The translations under genes were made by a program, and so were the position numbers. Shown here one piece after another: positions 34,537 through 43,433 of a stretch of DNA of 64,000 nucleotides (position 1 is its first letter; every line of letters starts with the position of its first letter). This stretch comes from CAYWEM01 sp964457225 (GTDB lineage: Bacteria > Acidobacteriota > Aminicenantia > UBA2199), in NCBI GenBank assembly GCA_964457225.1, contig CAYWEM010000008.1, positions 1 to 64,000 of the forward strand, read 5' to 3'. The notes beneath the pieces are model-generated. The model searched no databases, was not told the origin of the DNA, and was given only the letters and a program-made list of their open reading frames with translations.

Positions 34537-35765
34537 AAAAAAGTATTTCATCTGTCCTGCGAACCTGGCAGTTCAATTGTCCCGGCCTGTACGGAATCAT
34601 GAAGAGGAATTACCTGCGGGTGCGCCATTTCGGGTGCAAAGCTGAACTGCGGGTCACAGCGGGTTATCAAAAAAAGATCGTTGAAGCAAGCGGCTTCAGG
34701 AACACTTTTTTCGGCTACTACGACAAATCTCCCTTCAACCCGGAAAACAGCGAATTGCTGGTCTTTCACGCCAACAGCGCCGACCCGGCGAAAAAGCCGG
34801 ATCCGCGGCAGGACACCGCCGTCATCCTTTACGACCTGGGCCGAAACACCGTGCTGAAGGAAATCGCCTTGACCAAGGCCTGGAACTGGCAGCAGGGTTC
34901 CAGGGCGCATTGGCTCAGCGCCGGCAAGATAGTATTCAACCTTTTCAACCGGGATGAAAAGAAGTACAACTCCGGCATTTACGATCTGAAAAAAGACAGT
35001 CTCGATTTGATCCCGTTCCCGGTGCAGGATTCTTTCCGGGATGAATACCTGATTTCCATCGATTACTCGGCCCTGAACCAGGCCCGGCCCGACTACGGCT
35101 ACCGCAACCTCGAAAACGGGCTTCAGCACCGGGTGATTTACTGCGATCTCAAAACCGGCGGCACGGAGACGATAATCGATGCCGGAGAACTGGCCAGAAA
35201 GCATATCGGCGCTGACGATTTTTCCAGGACCAGGTTCAATGTCAACCACGTTCACATCGCACCGGACGGCACCAAGTTCATTTTCCTTTTTCGCTACTAC
35301 CTGGGGCGCCTGAAAAAGCACTTTTTGTACCTGTTCGATTTGCAGGGAAAGGCCGGCCGGGTTTTACTGGAAAACGAAACGGTCAGTCACTACAAGTGGC
35401 TCAACAACGACAGTTTTGTCTACTGGGGATCTTTTTCCGGAGAAAGGGATTTTCACCTTTTTGATACCAGGTCGGGAGCGGTGCAAAGCCTTAAAACCGG
35501 AATGCCGGACGGCCACCCCTCGGTTCTTGATGCTGAAACCCTGCTGGCCGACAGTTACCCGGACCGCGGCAGAATGCGGAGGTTGTACACCATCGGGTTG
35601 AACAGCAGGGAAATACGTGAAATAGCCTGCTTTTTTGAAGGTCCTTCGTTCAGCGGCGAATCCCGCTGTGATATGCATCCCAATGCTTCAGGGGCAGGCC
35701 GGTACATAAATTTCGATGCCCTGGTCAACGGTCGCAGAAAACTGGTTATAATGTCCAGGGAGTAA
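34521..35765 (+). CDS. Unassigned beta-propeller-like protein of polysaccharide loci
   Basis: 414 residues without a signal peptide. I see repeated beta-strand blades (for example HIAPDGTKFIFLFRYY) and fixed strings FFGYYDKSPFN (about 63-73), KAWNWQQGSRAHWL (119-132), YLISIDYSALNQARPDYGY and RCDMHPNASGAGRYINFD. I recall homologues in capsule clusters of other phyla, without a proven role; the propeller resembles oligogalacturonate-lyase/TolB types. It may be a glycan-modifying or glycosyl-transferring enzyme, but no catalytic set is recognisable. Confidence 0.6.
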   Translation: MRIMLKKSISSVLRTWQFNCPGLYGIMKRNYLRVRHFGCKAELRVTAGYQKKIVEASGFRNTFFGYYDKSPFNPENSELLVFHANSADPAKKPDPRQDTAVILYDLGRNTVLKEIALTKAWNWQQGSRAHWLSAGKIVFNLFNRDEKKYNSGIYDLKKDSLDLIPFPVQDSFRDEYLISIDYSALNQARPDYGYRNLENGLQHRVIYCDLKTGGTETIIDAGELARKHIGADDFSRTRFNVNHVHIAPDGTKFIFLFRYYLGRLKKHFLYLFDLQGKAGRVLLENETVSHYKWLNNDSFVYWGSFSGERDFHLFDTRSGAVQSLKTGMPDGHPSVLDAETLLADSYPDRGRMRRLYTIGLNSREIREIACFFEGPSFSGESRCDMHPNASGAGRYINFDALVNGRRKLVIMSRE

Positions 35766-35767
35766 TT

Positions 35768-36631
35768 TTGCCGGGATCAAATCCGATTATCGCCGTGGTC
35801 ACGCCGCTGAAGGATGAGCTGGCCAACCTGCCGCGGCTGGTGGCGGCCATGCAGGCCCAGACCCTGCCGGTCGATCTCTGGGTGATCGTGGAGAACGATT
35901 CCACCGACGGCAGTCGTGAATTCCTGCGGAACCTGGGGCGGGCGCCCGGGGTTAAACACCTGCAGGTCCTGGAACATTCTTTTGCCGACAAGGCTTACCA
36001 ATTGGGCCGCAAGTACTCGGCGGTGGTCAGGCATGGATTTGAAAACCTGCTCTCAAATTCCCGCTGGCCGGCTATTGATTACATCGGCATTCTTGACGCC
36101 GACTGCATCCCCGATCCCGATTTCTACGAGCGGCTGGTGGCCGGTTTTGAGCGTGATCCCGGGCTGGGCATAGTCAGCGGAGTAATCCGCTACGACGACA
36201 ACACCCTGGAAAAGAACCATCCCGACCAGGCCCGCGGCGGCTGCCGGCTCTGGCGCAGGCGCTGTTTCGAGGAATGCCCATACGAAATCGGCCTGTCGGC
36301 GGATTCCATCGCCAGCGCCAGGGCCGTGCTGGCCGGCTGGCGGGTGGCTTCCTTCAGTGATGCCGTGGTCCGCAGTCGTCGGCAGGGCGTCCGCTATGTT
36401 TCCACTTACCAGGGCTGCTCGGCCTATTACCGGCACATCCCCTTTTACTACGTCCTGCTCCGGACCCCCCTGCTGCTTTTCCGGGCCGGCCCCCGCAGTG
36501 CCGCCGGCTACCTGTTCGGCTTTCTGAAAGCCGTGCTGACCAGGGAGGAAAGGCTCAGTGACCCGGAGCTGGCGCACTATTTCCGCCGGGTCTTTCCCAG
36601 GAAGAAGCTGTTTCGTTCCGGAAAGCCGTAG
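35768..36631 (+). CDS. Family 2 glycosyltransferase
   Basis: 287 residues. VVTPLKDELANLPRLVAAM and VENDSTDGSREFL are the GT-A nucleotide-binding start, and YIGILDADCIPDPDFY holds the DxD-type metal site. The start is TTG 35768, five bases after AGGGAG. A C-terminal hydrophobic patch (about 225-245) may anchor it to the membrane. Confidence 0.85.
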   Translation: MPGSNPIIAVVTPLKDELANLPRLVAAMQAQTLPVDLWVIVENDSTDGSREFLRNLGRAPGVKHLQVLEHSFADKAYQLGRKYSAVVRHGFENLLSNSRWPAIDYIGILDADCIPDPDFYERLVAGFERDPGLGIVSGVIRYDDNTLEKNHPDQARGGCRLWRRRCFEECPYEIGLSADSIASARAVLAGWRVASFSDAVVRSRRQGVRYVSTYQGCSAYYRHIPFYYVLLRTPLLLFRAGPRSAAGYLFGFLKAVLTREERLSDPELAHYFRRVFPRKKLFRSGKP

Positions 36632-36659
36632 CTTGCTCCATCTCGGCTTTCTGGTAAAA
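36632..36659 (+). promoter_or_regulatory. Possible promoter before rfbB
   Basis: TTGCTC, 16 bases, TAAAAT just upstream of the rfbB ribosome site (GGGAG). Weak -35. Confidence 0.35.
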
Positions 36660-36682
36660 TGATCTGTTGAGCCGGGAGAAAC

Positions 36683-37765
36683 ATGAAAAATGAAATAAAC
36701 GAGAATCTGCGGGTGATGGTCACCGGCGGAGCCGGTTTCATCGGCAGTAACCTGGTTGACTTCCTGCTGGCCGCCACCGGCTGGCGCATCCTGGTGCTGG
36801 ACAAGCTCAGCTACGCGGCCAACCCGCTCTCCCTGGAAAGCGCCCTGGCCGGACCGCGCTGTCGCCTGGAACAAATCGACCTGGCCGACCAGGCCGCCCT
36901 GGGCCCGGTACTGCGCGACTTCCAGCCGCAGAGGATCATTCACCTGGCCGCGGAATCGCACGTCGATCGTTCCATCGATGGGCCGCGGGCCTTCCTGGAG
37001 AGCAATATCTGCGGTACTTTCAACCTGCTGGAAGCCGCCCGGGAATTGCAGGCCGGCCGCCCGGAGCGGGAGCGCCGGGAATTCCGCCTGCTGCACGTTT
37101 CCACCGACGAGGTCTTCGGCTCCCTGGGCCCGGAAGGTCATTTCAATGAAAACACGGCTTATGACCCGCGTTCGCCCTACGCCGCCTCCAAGGCCGCTTC
37201 CGATCACCTGGCCCGGGCCTGGTTTCACAGTTTCGACCTGCCGGTGCTGGTGACCAACTGCAGTAACAATTACGGGCCGCGCCAGTTCCCGGAAAAACTG
37301 ATTCCCCTGGTCATCCTGCGCGCCCTGGCCGGGGAAAGCATCCCGGTTTACGGCCGGGGCGAAAACGTGCGCGACTGGCTCTACGTCATGGATCACGCCG
37401 CCGCCCTGCTGAAGGTTTTGCTGGCCGGGCGTCCCGGGGCCACCTACAACATCGGCGGCCGCAACGAACTGAGCAACCTGGATCTGGTAAACCGGATCTG
37501 CGGCCTGCTCGACGAACTGCGGCCCCGGCCCGGCGGAGCGAAGTACAGCGAGCTGATCTCCTTCGTGCCTGACCGGCCCGGCCATGACCTGCGTTACGCC
37601 ATTGACCCGGCCCGCGTCGAAGGGGAACTCGGCTGGCGGCCGGCCACCGGCTTTGCCGAAGGTCTGCGCCGCACCGTGGCCTGGTACCTGGAAAACGAAG
37701 ACTGGTGCGCGGCCGCCCTGGCCGGCAATTACGACCTGGGCCGCCTGGGGAAAAGCAGGTCATGA
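36683..37765 (+). CDS. rfbB: dTDP-glucose 4,6-dehydratase
   Basis: 360 residues. Converts dTDP-glucose to dTDP-4-keto-6-deoxyglucose, the precursor of rhamnose and other deoxy sugars. TGGAGFIGSNLVDF, AAESHVDRSIDGPRAFLESN, HVSTDEVFGSLG (with the dehydratase Asp-Glu) and YAASKAASDHL are all present, as is NNYGPRQFPEKLIPL. The usual partners rfbA, rfbC and rfbD are absent from this window, so they must lie elsewhere or another pathway uses the product. Confidence 0.94.
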   Translation: MKNEINENLRVMVTGGAGFIGSNLVDFLLAATGWRILVLDKLSYAANPLSLESALAGPRCRLEQIDLADQAALGPVLRDFQPQRIIHLAAESHVDRSIDGPRAFLESNICGTFNLLEAARELQAGRPERERREFRLLHVSTDEVFGSLGPEGHFNENTAYDPRSPYAASKAASDHLARAWFHSFDLPVLVTNCSNNYGPRQFPEKLIPLVILRALAGESIPVYGRGENVRDWLYVMDHAAALLKVLLAGRPGATYNIGGRNELSNLDLVNRICGLLDELRPRPGGAKYSELISFVPDRPGHDLRYAIDPARVEGELGWRPATGFAEGLRRTVAWYLENEDWCAAALAGNYDLGRLGKSRS

Positions 37766-39117
37766 TCGGCGGCCTGCCGGGCAAGTGGCGCCGCCTGCGC
37801 GACGACCGTAAATTCGCCGACATCCTCGGCGGCACGGCCTGGGTGCTGACCGCCCAGGTCGGGGCCGCCCTGCTCGGCCTGGTCATCACGGTGGTCATGG
37901 CCCGCTTTTACGGCCCGGCGGTGATGGGCGTGGTAGCCGTGCTGGCCTCATTCCTGAACCTGGCCACCATCTTCACCGTGCTGGGCACCAATGCCTCGAT
38001 TCTGCGCCTGATCCCCGAGCACCTGGTCAAGTACTCGGTAGGGTCGGCCTTCCGGGTTTACCGCCGCACCCAGTGGCTGGTGACCGCGGTTTCCCTGCTC
38101 TCGACCGCGGTCTTCTTCCTGGCCGCGCCCCTGGTCGCGGGCCGGATCTTCGGCAAGCCCCACCTGGCCTATTACTTCGGCCTGGCCGCCCTTTTCGTCG
38201 TTTTCCAATCTCTGCTGGGGCTCAACACCCAGGCCATCCGTGGCCTGCGCCTGATCCGCACCTATGCCTTCATGCACTTGATGCCCAAGCTGAGCAAGCT
38301 CCTGCTGCTGCTGCCCCTGACCTTCTTTTTTTACCATCCCGACCGCCCGGTACAGGCCTTCCTGGGCTCCCTTCTGCTGACCGCCCTGGCCGGCATCCTG
38401 ATCATGGACCGGGCCTTCAGGAAACGCCTGCAATCGGGTGATGAGATCCAGCCGGTCGGCAGCCGCGAACTGCTGTTCATTTCACTGCCCATGCTGCTGA
38501 CCCAGACCATGAACTTCGTCACCACCCAGACCGGGGTACTCCTGCTGGGCATTTTCCGGCCTGAGGCCGAGGTGGGCCGCTACAGCGTGGCCGTGGCCCT
38601 GGCCTCACTGACTTCCTTCGTATTGCGGGCCATCAACTCCATGGCCACGCCCAGGCTGGCCGAGCTCTTCCACGGCGATAACCTGGCCGATCTCTTTCAC
38701 GTGGCCCGGCGCTCGGCCCAGCTTATTTTCTGGAGCACGGCGCCCATCCTGTTCGGCCTGGTGGTCCTGGGCCGCTTCCTGCTGGCCGGGCTCTACGGCC
38801 CTGATTTCGCCGCCGCCTACCCGGCCATGCTGATCCTGGTCGCCGGCCAGTTCGTCCACTCGATTTCCGGGTTGACCGGCAGTTTCCTGAACATGACCGG
38901 CGAGCAAATGGTGCTGAGCCGGGTAAAAACCGTGGCCGCCCTGGCCAACCTGGTCTTGGGCATCCTGCTGATCCCGGTCCTGGGCATGCTCGGCGCCGCC
39001 CTGGCGGCCGCGGCCTGCAGTGCCGGCTGGAACATCTACGTGCTCTACTGGATAAAAAAGAAGTACGGCCGCTCAATCGCCTACCTGCCCCTGGGCCGGT
39101 TTTTCCGGAGAAAATGA
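37762..39117 (+). CDS. Wzx-like polysaccharide flippase
   Basis: 451 residues with about 12-14 membrane helices, of the MATE/MVF polysaccharide-transporter superfamily. GGTAWVLTAQVGAALLGLV (first helix) and the FYGPAVMGVVAVLASFLNLA loop are typical. It would flip the undecaprenyl-linked repeat unit. The ATG at 37762 overlaps the rfbB stop (ATGA); the longer frame upstream lies in rfbB. Confidence 0.85.
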   Translation: MIGGLPGKWRRLRDDRKFADILGGTAWVLTAQVGAALLGLVITVVMARFYGPAVMGVVAVLASFLNLATIFTVLGTNASILRLIPEHLVKYSVGSAFRVYRRTQWLVTAVSLLSTAVFFLAAPLVAGRIFGKPHLAYYFGLAALFVVFQSLLGLNTQAIRGLRLIRTYAFMHLMPKLSKLLLLLPLTFFFYHPDRPVQAFLGSLLLTALAGILIMDRAFRKRLQSGDEIQPVGSRELLFISLPMLLTQTMNFVTTQTGVLLLGIFRPEAEVGRYSVAVALASLTSFVLRAINSMATPRLAELFHGDNLADLFHVARRSAQLIFWSTAPILFGLVVLGRFLLAGLYGPDFAAAYPAMLILVAGQFVHSISGLTGSFLNMTGEQMVLSRVKTVAALANLVLGILLIPVLGMLGAALAAAACSAGWNIYVLYWIKKKYGRSIAYLPLGRFFRRK

Positions 39118-39158
39118 GCTCATTCGCTGTCCTGTTGTCTGACTCCCGGAGCTGAAAC

Positions 39159-40109
39159 ATGACGCCTGAATTCAACCAGGTATTCATCGGCGGGGTGCCC
39201 CGCTCGGGCACCACCATGCTGGGCGCCATGCTGGGGGCCGCCCCGGGCTGCCAGGTCACCCCGGAATCGCAGTTCAAGATCGAGGCCCTGCGCCTGATTC
39301 CAGATCCGCCGGCTCCGTCCGATTGGCCGATCCTGACCGGTTTCCTCGGCAAACAACGGCGCTTCCGTTGTTGGGGCCTGGATGAGGCCCGGCTCCGCTC
39401 AGCCGCGGTTCCTTCAGCTTACCCTGCTTTCCTGCAGATCCTGGTGGAGCTTTACGCGCAAAACAACGGGCGGCCCCGTCCGGCCTGCTGGATAGACCAT
39501 ACCCCGGAAAACCTGAAATACGCCGCGACCCTGGCCGGGTTGTTTCCGCGGGCCCGTTTTATCCACCTGCTGCGGGATCCCCGGGCCGTGGCCGCCTCGA
39601 TGCTGGCCGTGGACTGGAGCCAGAAGCAGGCTCACGGCGCGGCCCGCTCCTGGCTCAGGCAGGTTGCCTGCGGCCTGGCCGCGGAAACGGCCCTGCCCGG
39701 GCGGGTACTCCGGGTCAGGTTCGAAGACCTGGTGACCGCTCCGGAGCCAGAGTTGCGGCGCATCTGCGACTTCTGCGGCCTGGATTACGATCCGGCCATG
39801 GCCGCCGGCGGCAAGTTCAAGGTCCCGGCCGGTTCCGGCAGGCAGCACGCCCTGGTCGGCCGACCGCCCCGGGCCGAGCGCATCAGCGCCTGGCGGCAGG
39901 AATTGAGCTCCAGGGAAATCGAGATCATCGAATGGGTCTGCGGCGACCTGCTGACCCTGCTCGGCTACCGTCCGGATTACGGAGTCCCGGCCCGGCCGCC
40001 CGGCGGCGGGGAAAAAATCCGCTTCCTGCTGAAAACGCTTTTCGGCATCATGCGTGATTTCCCGCGCCGCAGGTTTCGCCTGTTTCAAACTGGCGGGAAA
40101 ACAAAGTGA
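39159..40109 (+). CDS. Sulfotransferase (Sulfotransfer_3 group)
   Basis: 316 residues. FIGGVPRSGTTMLGAMLGA is the phosphosulfate loop; FIHLLRDPRAVAASMLA is the second site. The group includes tyrosylprotein-sulfotransferase-like enzymes. GGAG precedes ATG 39159. GTGA overlap with the next sulfotransferase makes them a tandem pair, though the two are only distantly alike. Confidence 0.88.
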   Translation: MTPEFNQVFIGGVPRSGTTMLGAMLGAAPGCQVTPESQFKIEALRLIPDPPAPSDWPILTGFLGKQRRFRCWGLDEARLRSAAVPSAYPAFLQILVELYAQNNGRPRPACWIDHTPENLKYAATLAGLFPRARFIHLLRDPRAVAASMLAVDWSQKQAHGAARSWLRQVACGLAAETALPGRVLRVRFEDLVTAPEPELRRICDFCGLDYDPAMAAGGKFKVPAGSGRQHALVGRPPRAERISAWRQELSSREIEIIEWVCGDLLTLLGYRPDYGVPARPPGGGEKIRFLLKTLFGIMRDFPRRRFRLFQTGGKTK

Positions 40110-40978
40110 GATTGCCCGATTTCCTGGTCATCGGCGAGCAGAAATGCGGTACGCGCTGGATTCTCGACCGCCTGCGCGAGCATCCGGAGCTCGGTATGCC
40201 GGAAAGGGAAATAGATTTTTTCTGTCGCCCTGAACTGCTGGCGCGCGGCCCGGAGTTCTATGCCTCTTTTTTCACCGCTTTGGCCGATCGCCGCCTGCTG
40301 GGAGAGAAGAGCCCCGACTACTTCTGGATCAACCCGGCCTTACCGGGCCGGGTGGCCGATCCGCCGGCCGAAATCCGCCGCCTCCTGCCCGGAGTCCGCC
40401 TGGTCCTGAGCCTGCGCGATCCGCTGGAGCGGGCGGTTTCCGCCTTCCATCACCACCTGGTGCATCGCGGCCGCCGGCTCAATCCCCTGGCCGTGGCCCG
40501 CCGCGGCATCGATTACTATCTCGATCACGATGAACCTTTTTGCAGGCGTTACGGAGTGCTGACCCGCAGTTTTTATCACCGGCGGCTGACAGCCCTGCTG
40601 GATCTCTTCGGGGACAACCTGCTGGTGCTGATTTTTGAGCGCGATATAGTGGAAAAGCCCGAACTCGGCCTGGAAAAGATCTGCCGTCACCTTGGCATAG
40701 CCTTTCAGCCGGATTGTTTTCGTTTGCGGCACAACGTCAAGGAGCGCAAGCAATCCTTTGCCGCCACCCTGGCCTTTTATCCCCTGCAGCGGGGACGCCG
40801 CCTGTTGAATCGCCTGTTTCCCGGCCCTCCCTGGATTTTACGGCCCGGACCGGAGACCGTGCGCCGCCTGCGGGAATCATTCCAGCCGGAAGTCCGGGAC
40901 CTGGAAGGAACATTGCGGTCCCTTGGAGTGCTGGCCGCCGGCGAAAAACTGCCCTGGCCGGGACCAGGAGAAACCTGA
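40106..40978 (+). CDS. Sulfotransferase
   Basis: 290 residues. The phosphosulfate loop is FLVIGEQKCGTRWILDRL, with Arg-Trp where most have Thr-Thr/Ser; RLVLSLRDPLERAVSAFHHH is the second site, and EIDFFCRP matches the KExxFF block. The Arg in the loop is unusual and may affect activity. GTG overlaps the upstream stop. Confidence 0.85.
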   Translation: MRLPDFLVIGEQKCGTRWILDRLREHPELGMPEREIDFFCRPELLARGPEFYASFFTALADRRLLGEKSPDYFWINPALPGRVADPPAEIRRLLPGVRLVLSLRDPLERAVSAFHHHLVHRGRRLNPLAVARRGIDYYLDHDEPFCRRYGVLTRSFYHRRLTALLDLFGDNLLVLIFERDIVEKPELGLEKICRHLGIAFQPDCFRLRHNVKERKQSFAATLAFYPLQRGRRLLNRLFPGPPWILRPGPETVRRLRESFQPEVRDLEGTLRSLGVLAAGEKLPWPGPGET

Positions 40979-40980
40979 GC

Positions 40981-42165
40981 ATGCAGGATAAAGATGGGCG
41001 GACTCAGCGGCTTATTTACTGCACCGCCCATGACATCAGCCGGCCCAACGGCCCCGGGGTGAACGAGCGCCAGTTCATAACCTCGCTGTATGCCCTGCTG
41101 GGTGATCGCGCGGTTTTCGTCCTGCCGCGGCCCAGCCTGCCCCTGCCCGCTTCCTTTCCCGGCCGGGCCTGTCATTTCTTTTCCCCCGGACTATCTCGGG
41201 AACTGGGCCTGTTCCTGGCCCTGCGTCGCGCCTGGCGGGCCAGACCCGGCAGTCTCATGGTACTGCGCGCCGGCAACAGCCCCCTGCCCCTGGCTCCGGC
41301 CCTGTTCTTTCTGCTTTTTCGCCCGCGGCTGGTCATCAAGACCGTGGACGCCTACTTCACCCACAGTTTTCCCGGCAAGCATTCGCGATTTTCCTGCTGG
41401 TTCCTGCGCCGCCGCCTGCTGGCTTTCCTGCTGCGCCGGGCGGAAGGCCTGGACACGGTGTCGGCTTTTTTCCGGGATAAGCTGGCCGAGCTTTACGGAA
41501 AAGATTTGCCCGGGCGGCTGCGGATTGTCGACAACGGGGTTGACCTCTCCCTGTTCCGGCCGCTGGACAAAGCCGGGATGCGCCGGGAACTGGGCTTGAG
41601 CGGTTTTTCCCAGCTTATCGGCTATGCCGGCGCCCGGGCCTGGGACTGGGGCGGGGCCGCCGCCCTGAAAGCCCTGGACCTGCTGGTCAAGGATTTCTCC
41701 GGGCTCGGCCTGTTGATTCTCAGTAATGACGGCCGCGATATTGACCGTCTGCGGGCCGAGGCCGAAAGCCTGGGCCTGGGCCGTCGCCTGGTGCTGGCCG
41801 GGCCGGTGCCGCTGGACCGGGTACCCGGCTACCTGAACGCCCTGGACCTGGCCCTGTCTCTGCGCCCGGATGAAGCTTGCGCGGAATTGAAACTGCGCCA
41901 GGCCATTGCCTGCGGCCGGCCGGTGCTGTTTCGCAACCCGGTCAATGCCTTCGTGGTCGAGCACGATTTGGGTTCAAGAGTTGAGGGTGACGATCCCGCC
42001 GAACTGGCCGCGGCCGCCGCCGGCTGGCTGAGGCGCCTGGCCGATCCGGGGTCTGCTGAACTCATAGCTCAGCGCCTGGCGGCTTATGCCGCCGAGCACC
42101 TGGACATCAACCGGATGAACCGTTTCCGGCTTGATTTCTGGGGCCTGGAGGAAAAAGCCTGCTGA
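40981..42165 (+). CDS. Family 4 glycosyltransferase
   Basis: 394 residues from ATG 40981, after an AGGAG box; a longer frame starting in the sulfotransferase is not credible. IYCTAHDISRPNGPGVNERQ forms the acceptor loop, VDNGVDLSLFRPL the hinge, and AELKLRQAIACGRPVLF the donor site. ATGA overlap with the next gene. Donor unknown. Confidence 0.86.
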   Translation: MQDKDGRTQRLIYCTAHDISRPNGPGVNERQFITSLYALLGDRAVFVLPRPSLPLPASFPGRACHFFSPGLSRELGLFLALRRAWRARPGSLMVLRAGNSPLPLAPALFFLLFRPRLVIKTVDAYFTHSFPGKHSRFSCWFLRRRLLAFLLRRAEGLDTVSAFFRDKLAELYGKDLPGRLRIVDNGVDLSLFRPLDKAGMRRELGLSGFSQLIGYAGARAWDWGGAAALKALDLLVKDFSGLGLLILSNDGRDIDRLRAEAESLGLGRRLVLAGPVPLDRVPGYLNALDLALSLRPDEACAELKLRQAIACGRPVLFRNPVNAFVVEHDLGSRVEGDDPAELAAAAAGWLRRLADPGSAELIAQRLAAYAAEHLDINRMNRFRLDFWGLEEKAC

Positions 42166-43373
42166 TGAAAACAGAAGTCGGCGGCAAGAGGCCGGAAATG
42201 AGCGGGTCGGCCCGGGAGCGCATCTTCCTGGTGAAAAAGCTCAGCCCCTGGATGCTGGATGAATTCATCGCCCTGGCTGAACTTGCTCCGTTCAGCCTGG
42301 TCCTGCTGCGTACTCCCGAGCCGCACTTTCTCGAAAAACTGGCGGAAGTCGAACGCCGGGGCGCGCAGGTCCTGGTCAAGCCCTTTTCCCGGCAAGGAGC
42401 CGGCCGCCGTCTGCTGAGCGCGGTTCTTTTCGGCCTCCGTCACTGTTTCAGGCTGACCGGTCTTTTCAATGCGGCCATCGGGCTGAAGACCCTTTACTGG
42501 TTTGTCAGGTTTGATGCGCGCATCCTGCCCGAAACCTGCCGCATCCAGGCTCATTTCGCCACCCAGGCCCCCCTGCTGGCCTATCTGCTCTGCCGCGGCC
42601 GGCTGGGCCGCTCCTTTTCCTTCACCGTGCACGCCCATGATATCTTCTTTCGCAATCGCTGGCTGGGTTTGCTGGCCGGGGCCGCGGACAAGGTGCTGAG
42701 CATTTCCGAATTCAATCTCCTTTACCTGCGCCGGCACTACGGCCTGGAAAAAGCGAACAATCTTTTCCTGGCCCGCCTGGGAGTGCGGCCGCCGACCGGG
42801 CCGCGGAATCCCCGGGAAGGGGAAGAACCGGTCATCGGTTTCATGAGCCGGCTGATCCCCAAGAAAGGCTTGCCCGACCTGCTGGCCGCCTTCAGGCTGG
42901 CCGGCGCGGAGCTCCCGCTCCGCCTGCTGATCGCCGGCGCCGGCCCCGAGGCAATACGGCTCGAGGAACTGCGGGATGAGCGGGTCAGCCGCCTGGGCCG
43001 CCTTTCCGGCCCGGAGAAGGATGAATTTTATGCCCGGCTGGATATGTTCGTCCTGCCGGCCCGGCCGGCCGGCGATGACCTGGACGGCATCCCGGTGGTG
43101 CTGATGGAGGCCGCGGTCCGGGGTCTGCCCCTGGTCAGCACCAGGGTGTCGGGCATCCCGGAAATCTGTATTGACGGCTTTAACGGCCTGCTGGTTCCGC
43201 CCGGGGATGTCGCCGCCCTGGCTGAAGCCCTGCTGAAGCTGGGCCGGGACCCTGAACTGCGGCGCCGGCTGGGCGAAAACAGCCGGCAGGTTGCCGGGCG
43301 GTATGACCTGGAGACCAATACCCGCGCCAAGGCGGAACTGCTGGGCTGGCTGGGAGCAGGTAACAATGCTTGA
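42165..43373 (+). CDS. Family 4 glycosyltransferase, WcaL/AmsK-like
   Basis: 402 residues. The FATQAPLLAYLL and FTVHAHDIFFRN block and IGFMSRLIPKKGLPDLLAAF are typical of the colanic-acid-type WcaL group; DDLDGIPVVLMEAAVRGLPLV holds the E-x7-E motif. It overlaps the preceding gene by one base pair of the stop and precedes the double DUF354 gene. Confidence 0.9.
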   Translation: MKTEVGGKRPEMSGSARERIFLVKKLSPWMLDEFIALAELAPFSLVLLRTPEPHFLEKLAEVERRGAQVLVKPFSRQGAGRRLLSAVLFGLRHCFRLTGLFNAAIGLKTLYWFVRFDARILPETCRIQAHFATQAPLLAYLLCRGRLGRSFSFTVHAHDIFFRNRWLGLLAGAADKVLSISEFNLLYLRRHYGLEKANNLFLARLGVRPPTGPRNPREGEEPVIGFMSRLIPKKGLPDLLAAFRLAGAELPLRLLIAGAGPEAIRLEELRDERVSRLGRLSGPEKDEFYARLDMFVLPARPAGDDLDGIPVVLMEAAVRGLPLVSTRVSGIPEICIDGFNGLLVPPGDVAALAEALLKLGRDPELRRRLGENSRQVAGRYDLETNTRAKAELLGWLGAGNNA

Positions 43374-43433
43374 AAGCTGGCCGGTTTTTCCGATCAACCC
43401 GGGCGGGCCGGTCCAGGTCCTGGAGCAGTGGAA

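Noticed and set aside
36683..37765. Complete dTDP-rhamnose pathway
   Set aside because: Only the 4,6-dehydratase is present; rfbA, rfbC and rfbD are not seen in the window.
40714..40980. N-terminal extension of the GT4 protein at 40981
   Set aside because: The extra 89 residues fall inside the sulfotransferase gene, and ATG 40981 has a ribosome site.
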